Below, in pieces: positions 8,722-16,325 of a stretch of DNA of 27,618 nucleotides; the first letter of the stretch is position 1, and each line of letters begins with the position of its first letter. The notes beneath the pieces are model-generated. The model made no database searches, was not told the origin of the DNA, and was given only the letters and a program-made list of their open reading frames with translations. The stretch is from Gammaproteobacteria bacterium (lineage in GTDB: Bacteria > Pseudomonadota > Gammaproteobacteria > GCF-002020875), in contig JABHIC010000379.1 in NCBI GenBank assembly GCA_018671205.1, positions 1-27,618 of the forward strand, in the 5' to 3' direction. The translations under genes were made by a program, and so were the position numbers.

Positions 8722-9288
8722 TCACTCTCCCCAGTGAATCTTCCGTAAGCGCTGTGGTGCTACCCCTCTGCCTTGAACCATCCGGCCAACCGCCACCCCC
8801 ACCATGATCAGTACCAATGCCGAGAGTGTCATGCCTGACAGGAAGCTCAGAGGGCTCACGAATAGCAGTGCGGCCTCTAGGCCATGAGCCGCCCCATGAA
8901 CCGCTGCAAACAGGGCGCTAATAGGCAGTGCAATCGCCGTGGTCAGCACTTTTCTACTCATCACAACCCCACTGCCCAGCAGCAGTGACAAGAGGATTGC
9001 TCCCTCCACCCCAAACAGTGGGGTAGTCGTAAAGAGAAACAGAGCGGTTGCACTCAGTGCCATAACCACAATGAAGGTAAGCGGAATGGCAATAGCTAAA
9101 GCCCTGCTCTTCTGCTGAGTGGCCCATATCCCCACCAGTATCAGCATTAAAAGATGATCTGGCCCGGTAAATGGGTGGATCACACCGAAGAGGAAGCCCC
9201 CCACACCCACCACACCCGTATGGGCCTCAACCAGCAGTGATGGGACCAGAAGTAATACCAACCACACTATTCTCATTTTATTATTCAC
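8722..9288 (-). CDS. hupE: HupE/UreJ-family nickel permease
   Basis: An integral membrane protein of 188 residues with about six hydrophobic segments. The N-terminal stretch may act as a cleaved signal ending at E-A-H (21-23). The family motif H-P-F-T-G-P-D-H-L at 38-46 holds the residues known to bind nickel in HupE/UreJ proteins, and a second histidine pair lies in H-G-A-A-H-G (131-136). HupE takes up Ni2+ for hydrogenase active-site assembly. I use the GTG at 9288 because GAGGA lies 7 bases before it; the in-frame ATG at 9276 would be 19 bases from that site. It follows hynL by 59 bases and is probably cotranscribed with it. Confidence 0.93.
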   Translation of the reverse strand: MNNKMRIVWLVLLLVPSLLVEAHTGVVGVGGFLFGVIHPFTGPDHLLMLILVGIWATQQKSRALAIAIPLTFIVVMALSATALFLFTTTPLFGVEGAILLSLLLGSGVVMSRKVLTTAIALPISALFAAVHGAAHGLEAALLFVSPLSFLSGMTLSALVLIMVGVAVGRMVQGRGVAPQRLRKIHWGE

Positions 9289-9347
9289 GGTTCAATCCTC
9301 TTTCAATTTTTCAATTTCGCAATTTCAGTGACCGATCACACTCACCA

Positions 9348-11075
9348 TCAGGTAACCTTGATCTGGGTCAGTTCATCCCCATCGGGATCAACCACATGAA
9401 CCGCACAGGCGATACAGGGGTCAAAGCTATGAATCGTGCGCAGGATCTCCAGCGGCTGTTTTGGATCGTGCATGGTGTGACGATCCTCTAGTGCTGCCTC
9501 ATAAGGGCCGGCCTGCCCCTCTGCATCCCGTGGGCCCGCGTTCCAGGTACTGGGAACCACCGCCTGGTAGTTATCGATCTTCTGATCCTTGATCACAATC
9601 CAGTGAGCCAGCGCACCACGTGGTGCCTCGGTGAAACCAACTCCCCGTGCCTCACTTGGCCAGTCCGCAGGATCCCACAACTTCTGGTTGTGGGTGGATA
9701 GATCACCTGCCTTGATGTTGGCAACCAGCGTGGTATACCAATCCATCATATTATCGGCAAATATCTTGGTCTCCAGCGTACGTGCTGCGGTACGACCGAG
9801 CGTGGAGAACATCGCCTCTAGCGGTGCATCGAGGGTCTTTAGTGCGTAGTTGGCCAGCTCAACCGTCTGCTCATGCCCCTTGGCATACATCACCAGTACG
9901 CGCGCCAATGGCCCAACCTCCATTGCCTTTCCCTTCCAGCGAGGGGATTTAAGCCAAGAGTAGGACTGGTCCACATCAAGGTGCTCATAGGGTGGAGTAG
10001 GCCCACTATAGTTGAGGTTGGTCTCGCCATCATAGGGGTGTAACCCCTCCTCTTTACCACCACTGTAGTCATACCAGGAGTGGGCCACAAATTCGCGAAT
10101 CTGATCGGAGTCATTGAGATCCACATCATGGATGGTGGAGAGATCCCGATTCATAATCACACCCGGAGGCACCAGGAAGCTATCTACATCATTATTACCC
10201 TTGGCGGGGAAATCACCCATCACCATAAAGTTGCCCACCCCCTCCCCTTTGGCGAACCAATCTTTATAAAACCCGGCCACAGCCAGGGTATCCGGCACAT
10301 AAACCTGATCAACAAAAGTCTGCATCTTCTCGATCACACTCTTGATGGTCATCAGACCATCCATATTGAGCGCGGTATTGCCGGTATCTTCGGTGCTGAT
10401 CGCCACCGGTGCTCCTCCGACCAGGAAGTTTGGATGGGGATTCTTGCCACCCAAAATGGCATGAATTTTCACTACATCACGTTGCCACTCCAGTGCCTCC
10501 AGATAGTGGGCAACCGCCATCAGGTTGGCCTCCGCAGGCAGTTTGTAGGCGGGGTGTCCCCAGTAGGCGTTGGAAAAAATCCCTAGCTGCCCACTCTCCA
10601 CAAATTTCTTTACCCGCTTCTGGGTATCCGCAAAGTAGCCTGGGGAGGATTTAGGCCAACTGCTGAGTGATTGTGCCAGCGCGGAGGTCGCCTTGGGGTC
10701 GGCACTCAGGGCGGAGACCACATCAACCCAATCCAGGGCATGAAGATGGTAGAAGTGCATCACATGATCATGGACATATTGTGCCCCGATCATCAGATTA
10801 CGAATCAGTTGCGCGTTAGGCGGAATCTCCCAATTCAGGGCATCCTCAACTGCACGCACTGAGGCAATACCATGTACCAGGGTACATACCCCGCAGATTC
10901 GTTGGGTGAAGGCCCAGGCATCTCGTGGGTCACGCCCCTTGAGTATATTTTCAATACCACGCACCATCGTCCCGGAGGAGTAGGCTGCGCCGATCTTATC
11001 GCCATCCATCTGCGCCTCAATACGAAGATGTCCCTCGATTCTTGTGATTGGGTCTACAACAATACGTTCGCTCAT
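9348..11075 (-). CDS. hynL: [NiFe]-hydrogenase large subunit (group 1, Isp type)
   Basis: This is the catalytic subunit that oxidises H2 at a Ni-Fe(CN)2CO centre. Its 575 residues match the family. The L1 motif R-I-C-G-V-C has Cys61 and Cys64. The L2 motif D-P-C-I-A-C-A-V-H has Cys554, Cys557 and His560. Fifteen residues follow His560; this tail is what the HynD protease removes after nickel insertion. The protein has no Tat signal and should be exported together with HynS. It is separated from hynS by isp1, isp2 and an extra gene, the split layout known from Allochromatium and Thiocapsa. The 10-base gap after the preceding gene suggests one transcript. The AGGAGCTCACC leader is a strong ribosome site. 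Confidence 0.97.
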   Translation of the reverse strand: MSERIVVDPITRIEGHLRIEAQMDGDKIGAAYSSGTMVRGIENILKGRDPRDAWAFTQRICGVCTLVHGIASVRAVEDALNWEIPPNAQLIRNLMIGAQYVHDHVMHFYHLHALDWVDVVSALSADPKATSALAQSLSSWPKSSPGYFADTQKRVKKFVESGQLGIFSNAYWGHPAYKLPAEANLMAVAHYLEALEWQRDVVKIHAILGGKNPHPNFLVGGAPVAISTEDTGNTALNMDGLMTIKSVIEKMQTFVDQVYVPDTLAVAGFYKDWFAKGEGVGNFMVMGDFPAKGNNDVDSFLVPPGVIMNRDLSTIHDVDLNDSDQIREFVAHSWYDYSGGKEEGLHPYDGETNLNYSGPTPPYEHLDVDQSYSWLKSPRWKGKAMEVGPLARVLVMYAKGHEQTVELANYALKTLDAPLEAMFSTLGRTAARTLETKIFADNMMDWYTTLVANIKAGDLSTHNQKLWDPADWPSEARGVGFTEAPRGALAHWIVIKDQKIDNYQAVVPSTWNAGPRDAEGQAGPYEAALEDRHTMHDPKQPLEILRTIHSFDPCIACAVHVVDPDGDELTQIKVT

Positions 11076-11085
11076 GGTGAGCTCC

Positions 11086-11532
11086 TCATCGGTTTAAATA
11101 GTTATTCAATATAATATATTGGGCTGTGGTTTCACTATTGTGAGAATCTTCATCAGATTCAGAAGCGAGGCAGGTACGCGCCATTCGACTCTGCATCGCC
11201 GCCCTCCAGGCCGGATTTTTCCCGCCAGAGCGCAATTGTGGTTCCACACTGGCCTGTGTCGCACGGGCTACAAAATAGGCCGCTTGTTCATCCCAATCTC
11301 CTTCTGTACCACAACGGGTATGAGCCTCCAAACTGGTCGCTTTGGCCTCTTTGAAGGGGGCGCTCAACGCCTCTTCAGGGAGCCCCTCTTTGAGGCTGGT
11401 AACGATTTGGAGTAAGCGCTGATCATCACTTAATGGGAGGACGTTGTCGACAAAAAGAGCCGCAACACGACGCTGCTCTTGCAGACCCAACTCTCCCAAA
11501 ATCTCGCGAAACTGGCTATCGTTACTGATCAT
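11086..11532 (-). CDS. Unrecognised 148-residue protein inside the hydrogenase operon
   Basis: I do not recognise this protein. It starts in an ATGA overlap with the end of isp2 and stops 10 bases before hynL, so it is almost certainly expressed with the hydrogenase. It is acidic, predicted mostly helical, with no signal peptide, membrane segment or CxxC cluster motif. It has two cysteines: Cys74 in H-T-R-C-G-T-E-G-D-W and Cys121 in A-R-T-C-L-A-S-E-S. The tail is Asp/Glu/Ser rich (124-133) and ends in Asn/Tyr-rich residues. The first 50 residues look like a short helical repeat domain. In the split hydrogenase operons I know (hynS-isp1-isp2-hynL) this gene is absent. It could be an assembly factor or chaperone for the large subunit; that is a guess from position. 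Confidence 0.75.
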   Translation of the reverse strand: MISNDSQFREILGELGLQEQRRVAALFVDNVLPLSDDQRLLQIVTSLKEGLPEEALSAPFKEAKATSLEAHTRCGTEGDWDEQAAYFVARATQASVEPQLRSGGKNPAWRAAMQSRMARTCLASESDEDSHNSETTAQYIILNNYLNR

Positions 11533-12815
11533 GATGCCGACTCCTTCTGAGTACCATCCTCAACCAGATGTTCGGCCACCATCTCCGTCAGACCAACCAC
11601 CGGAATATCCATCCCATTTGCCTCCAGCCCCTCCTCCAGGGTCAGGCGGCAATTGGCACAGGCGGTGACCAGTGTCTCAACTTTTAGCTCATCCAGTTGT
11701 GACTTCTTACGCCGGAAGGCGGTCAATTTAATCTCATCCGCTCGCTCGTTGGCACTCACTCCTCCCCCCCCGCTACAGCACCAGTTCATCACTCCAGGCT
11801 CACTCATTTCAATAAAGTTGCTGGCAACCTGATTAAGTAGTCTGCGAGGGGCCTCCACAATACCGCCTTTACGAGCAATCTGGCAAGGATCATGGTAGGT
11901 CAGTTTAGCCGTTTCCATCCCTTCGGTCTGAATCAGACCCGCTACGGTCAGCTCATCCAGAACCTCCAGAATATGTTTGACCTCAAACTTATAGGGGCGA
12001 CCAATCAGGTTGGGGCCATCCCAGCGAATCGCCGTATAGGCATGACCACACTCCGGGCTGATCACGGTCTTCACACCCAGCGCCTCAGCCGCATCGACCA
12101 CACGTTCCACAATCACCTTCGCCAGATCAGAGACACCAATCTGTATTCCGCTATTGGTTGCCTCAAAAGCCGTGGAGGAGATCGTCCAGCTCTTACCCGC
12201 CTGCTTCATAATGCGGGCAATCGCCTCCAGATACTCTGGAAAGTTCATAATCTCCATCGAGGAGAGTAGCACCATATACTCGGCACCCTGCTGATCCAGT
12301 GGCACAGAGAGTCCGGTGTCTGCCTGTAGATGACGAATTTGTGCCTTCACTGCGGGTAGCTTCACGCCCATTGGGCTACCGATCTCAACCGCGCGCTGGG
12401 TTGCACTAATCAGCCCCTCCGGGGCATGGCCCGCTGCAGAAAATCCCTCCCGAATCTTGCGAATCATCCCGGAGATGTCATTTCCAACCGGGCAGACCAA
12501 GGAGCAGCGACCACAGAGTGAACAACCATCATAAACCAGGGTCTCCCACTCACTGAACACCTTTTCATCGACTGGCTTACCAAGCCCTACCATCGACTTT
12601 AACTTACCCAGCACGGTAAACTCCTGCTCCCAGACCCGGCGCATGGGCTCTACCTTGTTAATGGGGGTCTGTTTTGGATCTCCGGTTTCGGTATAGAAGA
12701 GGCAGGCCTCTGCACAGAGGCCACAGTGAATACAGGAACTAAAGAAACTGGCAACCGGTGCATCAATCTGCCCTTTGATGAAGTTCACCCCCTTTTCGAT
12801 AGATGGCTTACTCAT
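11529..12815 (-). CDS. isp2: Isp2, HdrD-like iron-sulfur protein of the hydrogenase
   Basis: A cytoplasmic-side electron carrier related to heterodisulfide reductase subunit D and DsrK. Its 428 residues carry two [4Fe-4S] motifs, C-x2-C-x2-C-x3-C at 28/31/34/38 and 98/101/104/108. Two CCG-type domains follow. The first is degenerate, with T-A-F-E-A-T where the paired cysteines would be and only Cys256 left. The second is intact, with Cys311, the Cys346-Cys347 pair before a glycine run, and Cys386 x2 Cys389. The intact one could bind a noncubane [4Fe-4S] cluster as in HdrB-type sites. It overlaps isp1 by 4 bases and the next gene by 4 bases. With Isp1 it forms the membrane electron-transfer module of this hydrogenase class. 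Confidence 0.94.
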   Translation of the reverse strand: MSKPSIEKGVNFIKGQIDAPVASFFSSCIHCGLCAEACLFYTETGDPKQTPINKVEPMRRVWEQEFTVLGKLKSMVGLGKPVDEKVFSEWETLVYDGCSLCGRCSLVCPVGNDISGMIRKIREGFSAAGHAPEGLISATQRAVEIGSPMGVKLPAVKAQIRHLQADTGLSVPLDQQGAEYMVLLSSMEIMNFPEYLEAIARIMKQAGKSWTISSTAFEATNSGIQIGVSDLAKVIVERVVDAAEALGVKTVISPECGHAYTAIRWDGPNLIGRPYKFEVKHILEVLDELTVAGLIQTEGMETAKLTYHDPCQIARKGGIVEAPRRLLNQVASNFIEMSEPGVMNWCCSGGGGVSANERADEIKLTAFRRKKSQLDELKVETLVTACANCRLTLEEGLEANGMDIPVVGLTEMVAEHLVEDGTQKESAS

Positions 12816-13471
12816 GATTCCACTCCACGGCGACCCGCCAGATATCCCTGATACCAGCGTGCCAGCACAAAACTAAACATATGGGTCAATTTGGTAAAAG
12901 GGGCCACAATAAGCAGCAGCTCAACACTAAGAATATGGAGCGTCAGCATCAGGGTATAGCCCAACAACAGATGGTTATAGGCCATATAACCACTCACCAA
13001 GGGTAACAGGGTCACCAGCCAGATCAGATAGTCTCCGGGGGTCGATATAAAACGTAATACCGGGTTGTAGATCCGTATGAGCAGTGCGACAAATAGGGAG
13101 AGAATCGTCACTGCGGTGACCGCATCGACCACCCCGGTCGGTAGTCCCATCCAACTGACCCCAAACAGCCGCTCAAACAGCTCAATATGGGGGCGGTAGA
13201 GGAAGATCACCACGAAGAGGCCGATATGGAGCAGATAACCGTTGATGATACGCAGTGGCTCTCTGGAAAACAGCGTCTGTCGAGGTAGTGAACGGCTCAG
13301 AATGGTACGCAGCCCCCCGGCAACCCCACTCCCTCTTGCGGCAGAGAGATCCTCTTTACGTCCCAGACTGAGAATCTCGAAAAGACGTAGTAACATACCA
13401 AAAACGAAGATTGCCAGCGCGATATTAAATGCCGGCCCTCGAGCCCAGATAAGTAGCTCATTGAGTTCCAT
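12812..13471 (-). CDS. isp1: Isp1, membrane cytochrome b of the hydrogenase
   Basis: A haem b membrane protein related to NarI and DsrM, 219 residues long with about five hydrophobic helices (roughly 13-34, 78-96, 114-134, 147-168 and 172-192). Candidate haem ligands are His82, His95, His167, His179 and His197; which pairs bind haem cannot be fixed from sequence alone. It would take electrons from HynS at the periplasmic face and pass them to quinone or across the membrane to Isp2. It starts 2 bases after the stop of hynS and its stop overlaps isp2 in ATGA, so hynS-isp1-isp2 form one tightly coupled block. Confidence 0.92.
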   Translation of the reverse strand: MELNELLIWARGPAFNIALAIFVFGMLLRLFEILSLGRKEDLSAARGSGVAGGLRTILSRSLPRQTLFSREPLRIINGYLLHIGLFVVIFLYRPHIELFERLFGVSWMGLPTGVVDAVTAVTILSLFVALLIRIYNPVLRFISTPGDYLIWLVTLLPLVSGYMAYNHLLLGYTLMLTLHILSVELLLIVAPFTKLTHMFSFVLARWYQGYLAGRRGVES

Positions 13472-13473
13472 AA

Positions 13474-14592
13474 TCAGGACTCCTTCTTCAGTGCATCAAC
13501 CGTCATCGTCTCCTGTGCAGCCACTGTAGCAGCCTTATTACGCTGATTCAGTGCCGCAGCAACGGCTCCCACACCAACACCTACAGCACCTGCCTTGAGT
13601 ATGGTCTCCCCCATTCGGCTCTGTGGTACCGATAACGCCTCATAAAACCCTCCAGCATCCCAGAAGTTGGGTTCGGAACAGCCCAGGCAGGGGTGACCCG
13701 ACTCAATCGGAAAGCTGGTGCCGTCATTCCATTTCATCGTGGCACAGGCGTTGTGGGTGGTTGGCCCTTTACAGCCCAGCTCGTAGAGACACCACCCCTT
13801 ACGCGCCCCTTCATCATCAAATGCCTTGGCAAATAACCCTCTATCATAAAAGGGGCGACGGTAGCAACGGTCATGGATGCTGTCACCATAGAATGCCTTG
13901 GGACGACCCAGCTGATCCATCTCCGGCAGCCGTCCAAAGGTGAGAAAATGGGCGATGGCACTGGTCATCACCAGTCCAATCGGTGGACAACCAGGAATAT
14001 TCATCACCGGCTTGTCTTTCACAATATCGGTCACCGGCACTGCTCCAGTAGGGTTCGGATGAGCCATCGGCAGTCCGCCATAGGCCGCACAGGTCCCCAC
14101 CGAGATCAGCGCTGCAGCACCCGCCGCCGCCTCTTCCAGCATACTGAGATTGGTGCGCCCGGCGATGGTGGAGTAGATTCCTCCATCTTTAATGGGAATC
14201 GCTCCATCAACAATCAACAGATACTTCCCATAGGCCGCTTTCATCGCCTGATCACGCGCCTCTTCTGCCTGGAGACCCGCAGCTACCTGCAAGGTGTGGT
14301 GATAATCGAGGGAGATATAGTCAAAAATCAGGTTTTCAATGGTGGGGGTGTGTGATCGGGTAATGGATTCGGTACAGCCTGTACACTCCTGAAACGAGAG
14401 CCAGATCACCGTGGGCCGTTTTGCCGCCGCCAGTGCCTCTGCCATCACCTCGGCTGACCCGGCTGGCAACGCAAGCGCTGCGGCCATCGAGGTGCAAAAT
14501 TTCAGGAAACCGCGTCGACTGACACCATTTTGTTCAAGATGATCTGCAAAAGTTCCATTATCGAGGGGGTTATTGCCTATTTCACGACTCAT
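13474..14592 (-). CDS. hynS: [NiFe]-hydrogenase small subunit (group 1e, Tat-exported)
   Basis: This is the iron-sulfur electron-transfer subunit. I start it at the ATG at 14592, where GGAGT lies 5 bases before; a TTG at 14604 is in frame but lies within that ribosome site. The resulting 372 residues include the Tat motif S-R-R-G-F-L-K at 25-31. Proximal cluster ligands are Cys70, Cys73, Cys168 and Cys202. The distal cluster uses His240, Cys243, Cys268 and Cys274. The medial site has only three cysteines (283, 302, 305), as in standard [3Fe-4S] enzymes. The two extra proximal cysteines of O2-tolerant hydrogenases are not there: the sequence reads C-T-G-C-T and G-T-C-A-A-Y-G-G. A hydrophobic segment at 331-349 is a likely C-terminal anchor. 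Confidence 0.96.
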   Translation of the reverse strand: MSREIGNNPLDNGTFADHLEQNGVSRRGFLKFCTSMAAALALPAGSAEVMAEALAAAKRPTVIWLSFQECTGCTESITRSHTPTIENLIFDYISLDYHHTLQVAAGLQAEEARDQAMKAAYGKYLLIVDGAIPIKDGGIYSTIAGRTNLSMLEEAAAGAAALISVGTCAAYGGLPMAHPNPTGAVPVTDIVKDKPVMNIPGCPPIGLVMTSAIAHFLTFGRLPEMDQLGRPKAFYGDSIHDRCYRRPFYDRGLFAKAFDDEGARKGWCLYELGCKGPTTHNACATMKWNDGTSFPIESGHPCLGCSEPNFWDAGGFYEALSVPQSRMGETILKAGAVGVGVGAVAAALNQRNKAATVAAQETMTVDALKKES

Positions 14593-14657
14593 GATCGACT
14601 CCAAACAAAAATTAGACTGCGCTAATACAATATAATACTAATCATCTTTCACTGTTA

Positions 14658-14685
14658 GTTCTATACCTAAGAAGAGAAATGTCAA
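14658..14685 (-). promoter_or_regulatory. Possible sigma70 promoter for hynS
   Basis: On the minus strand a perfect TTGACA (14680-14685) is followed after 16 bases by TAGAAC (14658-14663), a four-of-six match to the -10 box. It lies about 70 bases before the hynS start, in an AT-rich gap. The -35 is convincing and the -10 is weak, which would fit an activator-dependent promoter. Confidence 0.35.
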
Positions 14686-14740
14686 CCCCAAAATATCAAT
14701 TATTATCCCCCTATCCCACGATGGTATTTACGGAAATAAC

Positions 14741-14755
14741 CAACTGTTTTAGTTG
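14741..14755 (-). terminator. Small hairpin after the hupH-like gene
   Basis: CAACT (14741-14745) and AGTTG (14751-14755) form a perfect 5-base stem with a 5-base loop. It lies 4 bases past the stop of the hupH-like gene on the minus strand and is followed by GTTATTT. The stem is short and AT-leaning, so it is at best a weak terminator or processing site between the maturation pair and hynS. Confidence 0.25.
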
Positions 14756-14759
14756 ACTA

Positions 14760-15167
14760 TTAGAAAGTCATATTTGAGTCACTCTTGAGGCGCTCAAGTG
14801 CCTGTTCCATCTCTACTCTTTGAGACAAAACAATAGAAGGGATATCAATAACCTCGATCTGTTTTGTAAGGATATTACTCACCTCGTCCCTATGGATCAC
14901 ATACCATACACCCGGGAAAGCTGTCTCCAGAATCTGGCTCTTCCCCAGAACCTGAATCGTGATGGAGACCTCCCCTCTCCCCAATTTTTCTTCCAGCTGC
15001 TGGTAGTCGGTAGCCGTTAAAGGCAGCCCTTGCAGATCAATTACACCGGGCTTTCCCTCCGTAAGCCAACACTCCAGCAGTGCCGTTATTTCGCTCAATA
15101 CGGAACGTACCATTTCAGGGTTCTCCTCCCCCTCTACCATCACCTCAATCTGATCCAGACTGCTCAT
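14760..15167 (-). CDS. Half-length HupH/HyaF-like hydrogenase expression protein
   Basis: A 135-residue protein matching the C-terminal domain of HupH/HyaF hydrogenase maturation proteins. Recognisable stretches are L-T-A-T-D-Y-Q-Q-L with L-G-R-G-E-V (about 50-66), then E-T-A-F-P-G-V-W-Y-V (about 81-90), which corresponds to the family's T-x-x-x-G-V-W core. Full HupH/HyaF proteins are about 280 residues, so this one lacks the N-terminal half. It has no cysteine cluster or membrane segment. It overlaps hynD by 23 bases, so the two are translated together and precede hynS. HupH-type proteins are implicated in small-subunit cluster assembly or protection; here that role is inferred. Confidence 0.72.
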   Translation of the reverse strand: MSSLDQIEVMVEGEENPEMVRSVLSEITALLECWLTEGKPGVIDLQGLPLTATDYQQLEEKLGRGEVSITIQVLGKSQILETAFPGVWYVIHRDEVSNILTKQIEVIDIPSIVLSQRVEMEQALERLKSDSNMTF

Positions 15168-15630
15168 CTTCCCACGCCTCCAAAAGCTGTTTCACTGCGA
15201 TTACTGCCTCATCAACAGCAGACTCTACCGCTGGAGTTAACTGCTCAGACCAATCTACCTGTTCGGGTTGAATACCAATCAGCGCACGCGGTGATGGCAG
15301 TTTTTCACTCAATGCGGTGATTGACAACAGATCAAGCAGACTCACCTCATGGACACTACTCATTTTTCCGGTTCCGATAAAATGGTCCATCTCCCCATTC
15401 ACAAATTGCCTCACTGCCCCACTTTGCTCCTGTAAATTGGCCGCATCGATCACAATCAGTCGATCTGCCTCTGCGATTGGGCCCGCCAGGGTAAAACTGA
15501 GGGTTCCCCCATCCATCCAGATCACACCGGGCCGATCCCCCTCCGCAGCCAGACGCTCTACCACATGCACCCCTACTCCTTCGTCACCCAGCAAGGTATT
15601 TCCCAGCCCCAGCACTAATGTACTCTTCAT
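15145..15630 (-). CDS. hynD: Hydrogenase maturation protease (HyaD/HupD family)
   Basis: This endopeptidase removes the C-terminal tail of the large subunit once nickel is inserted. Its 161 residues fit the family. The N-terminal G-L-G-N-T-L-L-G-D-E-G-V-G (8-20) is the family signature. The nickel-sensing ligands known from E. coli HybD line up as Glu17, Asp62 and His94. Its substrate is probably HynL, which keeps a 15-residue tail after His560. It is the first gene of the minus-strand group and is divergent from hypC1 across a 101-base gap. The ATG is preceded by AGGGG. Confidence 0.95.
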   Translation of the reverse strand: MKSTLVLGLGNTLLGDEGVGVHVVERLAAEGDRPGVIWMDGGTLSFTLAGPIAEADRLIVIDAANLQEQSGAVRQFVNGEMDHFIGTGKMSSVHEVSLLDLLSITALSEKLPSPRALIGIQPEQVDWSEQLTPAVESAVDEAVIAVKQLLEAWEDEQSGSD

Positions 15631-15731
15631 TATTATTCCCCTAAATCTCCCAAAGCAGTTATTTTCATGGTGTAGCGTACCATTAATAAACCATTTGATT
15701 TTATAACAGCATGAACTAATATTGAGACATA
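15631..15731. promoter_or_regulatory. Divergent promoter region between hynD and hypC
   Basis: This 101-base AT-rich gap separates the two divergent hydrogenase transcription units, so both must start in or near it. It holds a dyad ATGGT (15667-15671), a 7-base spacer, and ACCAT (15679-15683), which could be an operator. I see no convincing pair of promoter boxes on either strand. Confidence 0.4.
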
Positions 15732-15974
15732 ATGTGTTTCGGTATCCCCATGCAGATCAAGAAAATTGATCAATTTATCGCTCACTGTGAGGCCAAAGGG
15801 TTTGAGCGAGAGGTCAATCTGTTTATGTTGCAATATGAGGAGCTAGCCGTTGGGGACTACATTGTCAGCCATCTGGGTCAGGCTATTCAGAAGGTCACGG
15901 CAGAGCAGGCAGAGGCCGCCTGGGAGATTTATGACGAGATGAACCAAATAGATAAAGAGCCTCCTCGTGCATGA
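15732..15974 (+). CDS. hypC: Hydrogenase assembly chaperone HypC (first copy)
   Basis: An 80-residue HypC/HybG/HupF family chaperone. The N-terminus M-C-F-G-I-P matches the required M-C-x-x-(I/V)-P, where Cys2 holds the iron ligand set in the HypCD complex and then binds the large-subunit precursor. The G-D-Y-I-V-S-H-L-G-Q-A-I (about 41-52) core is also typical (family G-D-(Y/W)-V-(L/I)-V-H-V-G). It is clearly divergent from the second HypC encoded at 18518. It overlaps hypA by 8 bases. The ribosome site is poor (GAGAC). Confidence 0.93.
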   Translation: MCFGIPMQIKKIDQFIAHCEAKGFEREVNLFMLQYEELAVGDYIVSHLGQAIQKVTAEQAEAAWEIYDEMNQIDKEPPRA

Positions 15975-16311
15975 ACTCTCCGTCTGTCAATCGATCCTCT
16001 CTCAGGTTGAAACGGTTGCAGAGGAGAATAGTGCCACAACGGTCTCTCTGATCCATCTTCAGATCGGCCCACTCTCTGGTGTCGAGGTGCCACTATTAAA
16101 AAACGCATGGACAATTGCCCGCGCAGATACCCTGGCCAGCGAGGCCGAACTTGAAATTGAGGAGATGCCGATTACTATCCGCTGTAGTCAGTGTGGTCAG
16201 GTCAGCAGGGCAAAAGTCAACCGGATGATCTGTGGCCAGTGCGGTGAGTGGCGTACCCAGCTAATCAGTGGAGATGAGATGCTGCTACGCAGTATTGAAC
16301 TGGAAAAGTGA
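15967..16311 (+). CDS. hypA: Nickel-insertion protein HypA
   Basis: HypA delivers nickel, with HypB, to the hydrogenase precursor. The protein begins M-H-E-L-S, and the His2 with the N-terminal amine binds nickel in the family. The zinc site has two C-x2-C pairs: Cys73/Cys76 and Cys89/Cys92. The 114 residues are standard. It overlaps hypC1 by 8 bases. Downstream, 158 bases separate it from hypB and hold an inverted-repeat element, unusual for the otherwise tightly packed hyp genes. Confidence 0.96.
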   Translation: MHELSVCQSILSQVETVAEENSATTVSLIHLQIGPLSGVEVPLLKNAWTIARADTLASEAELEIEEMPITIRCSQCGQVSRAKVNRMICGQCGEWRTQLISGDEMLLRSIELEK

Positions 16312-16325
16312 GTATAAATAATTTC

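Noticed and set aside
10080..10586. 168-codon plus-strand frame opposite hynL
   Set aside because: It lies entirely antisense to the hydrogenase large subunit, has His-rich composition typical of a shadow frame, and resembles no family.
14593..14604. TTG start for hynS four codons upstream
   Set aside because: The TTG overlaps the GGAGT ribosome site that serves the ATG at 14592.
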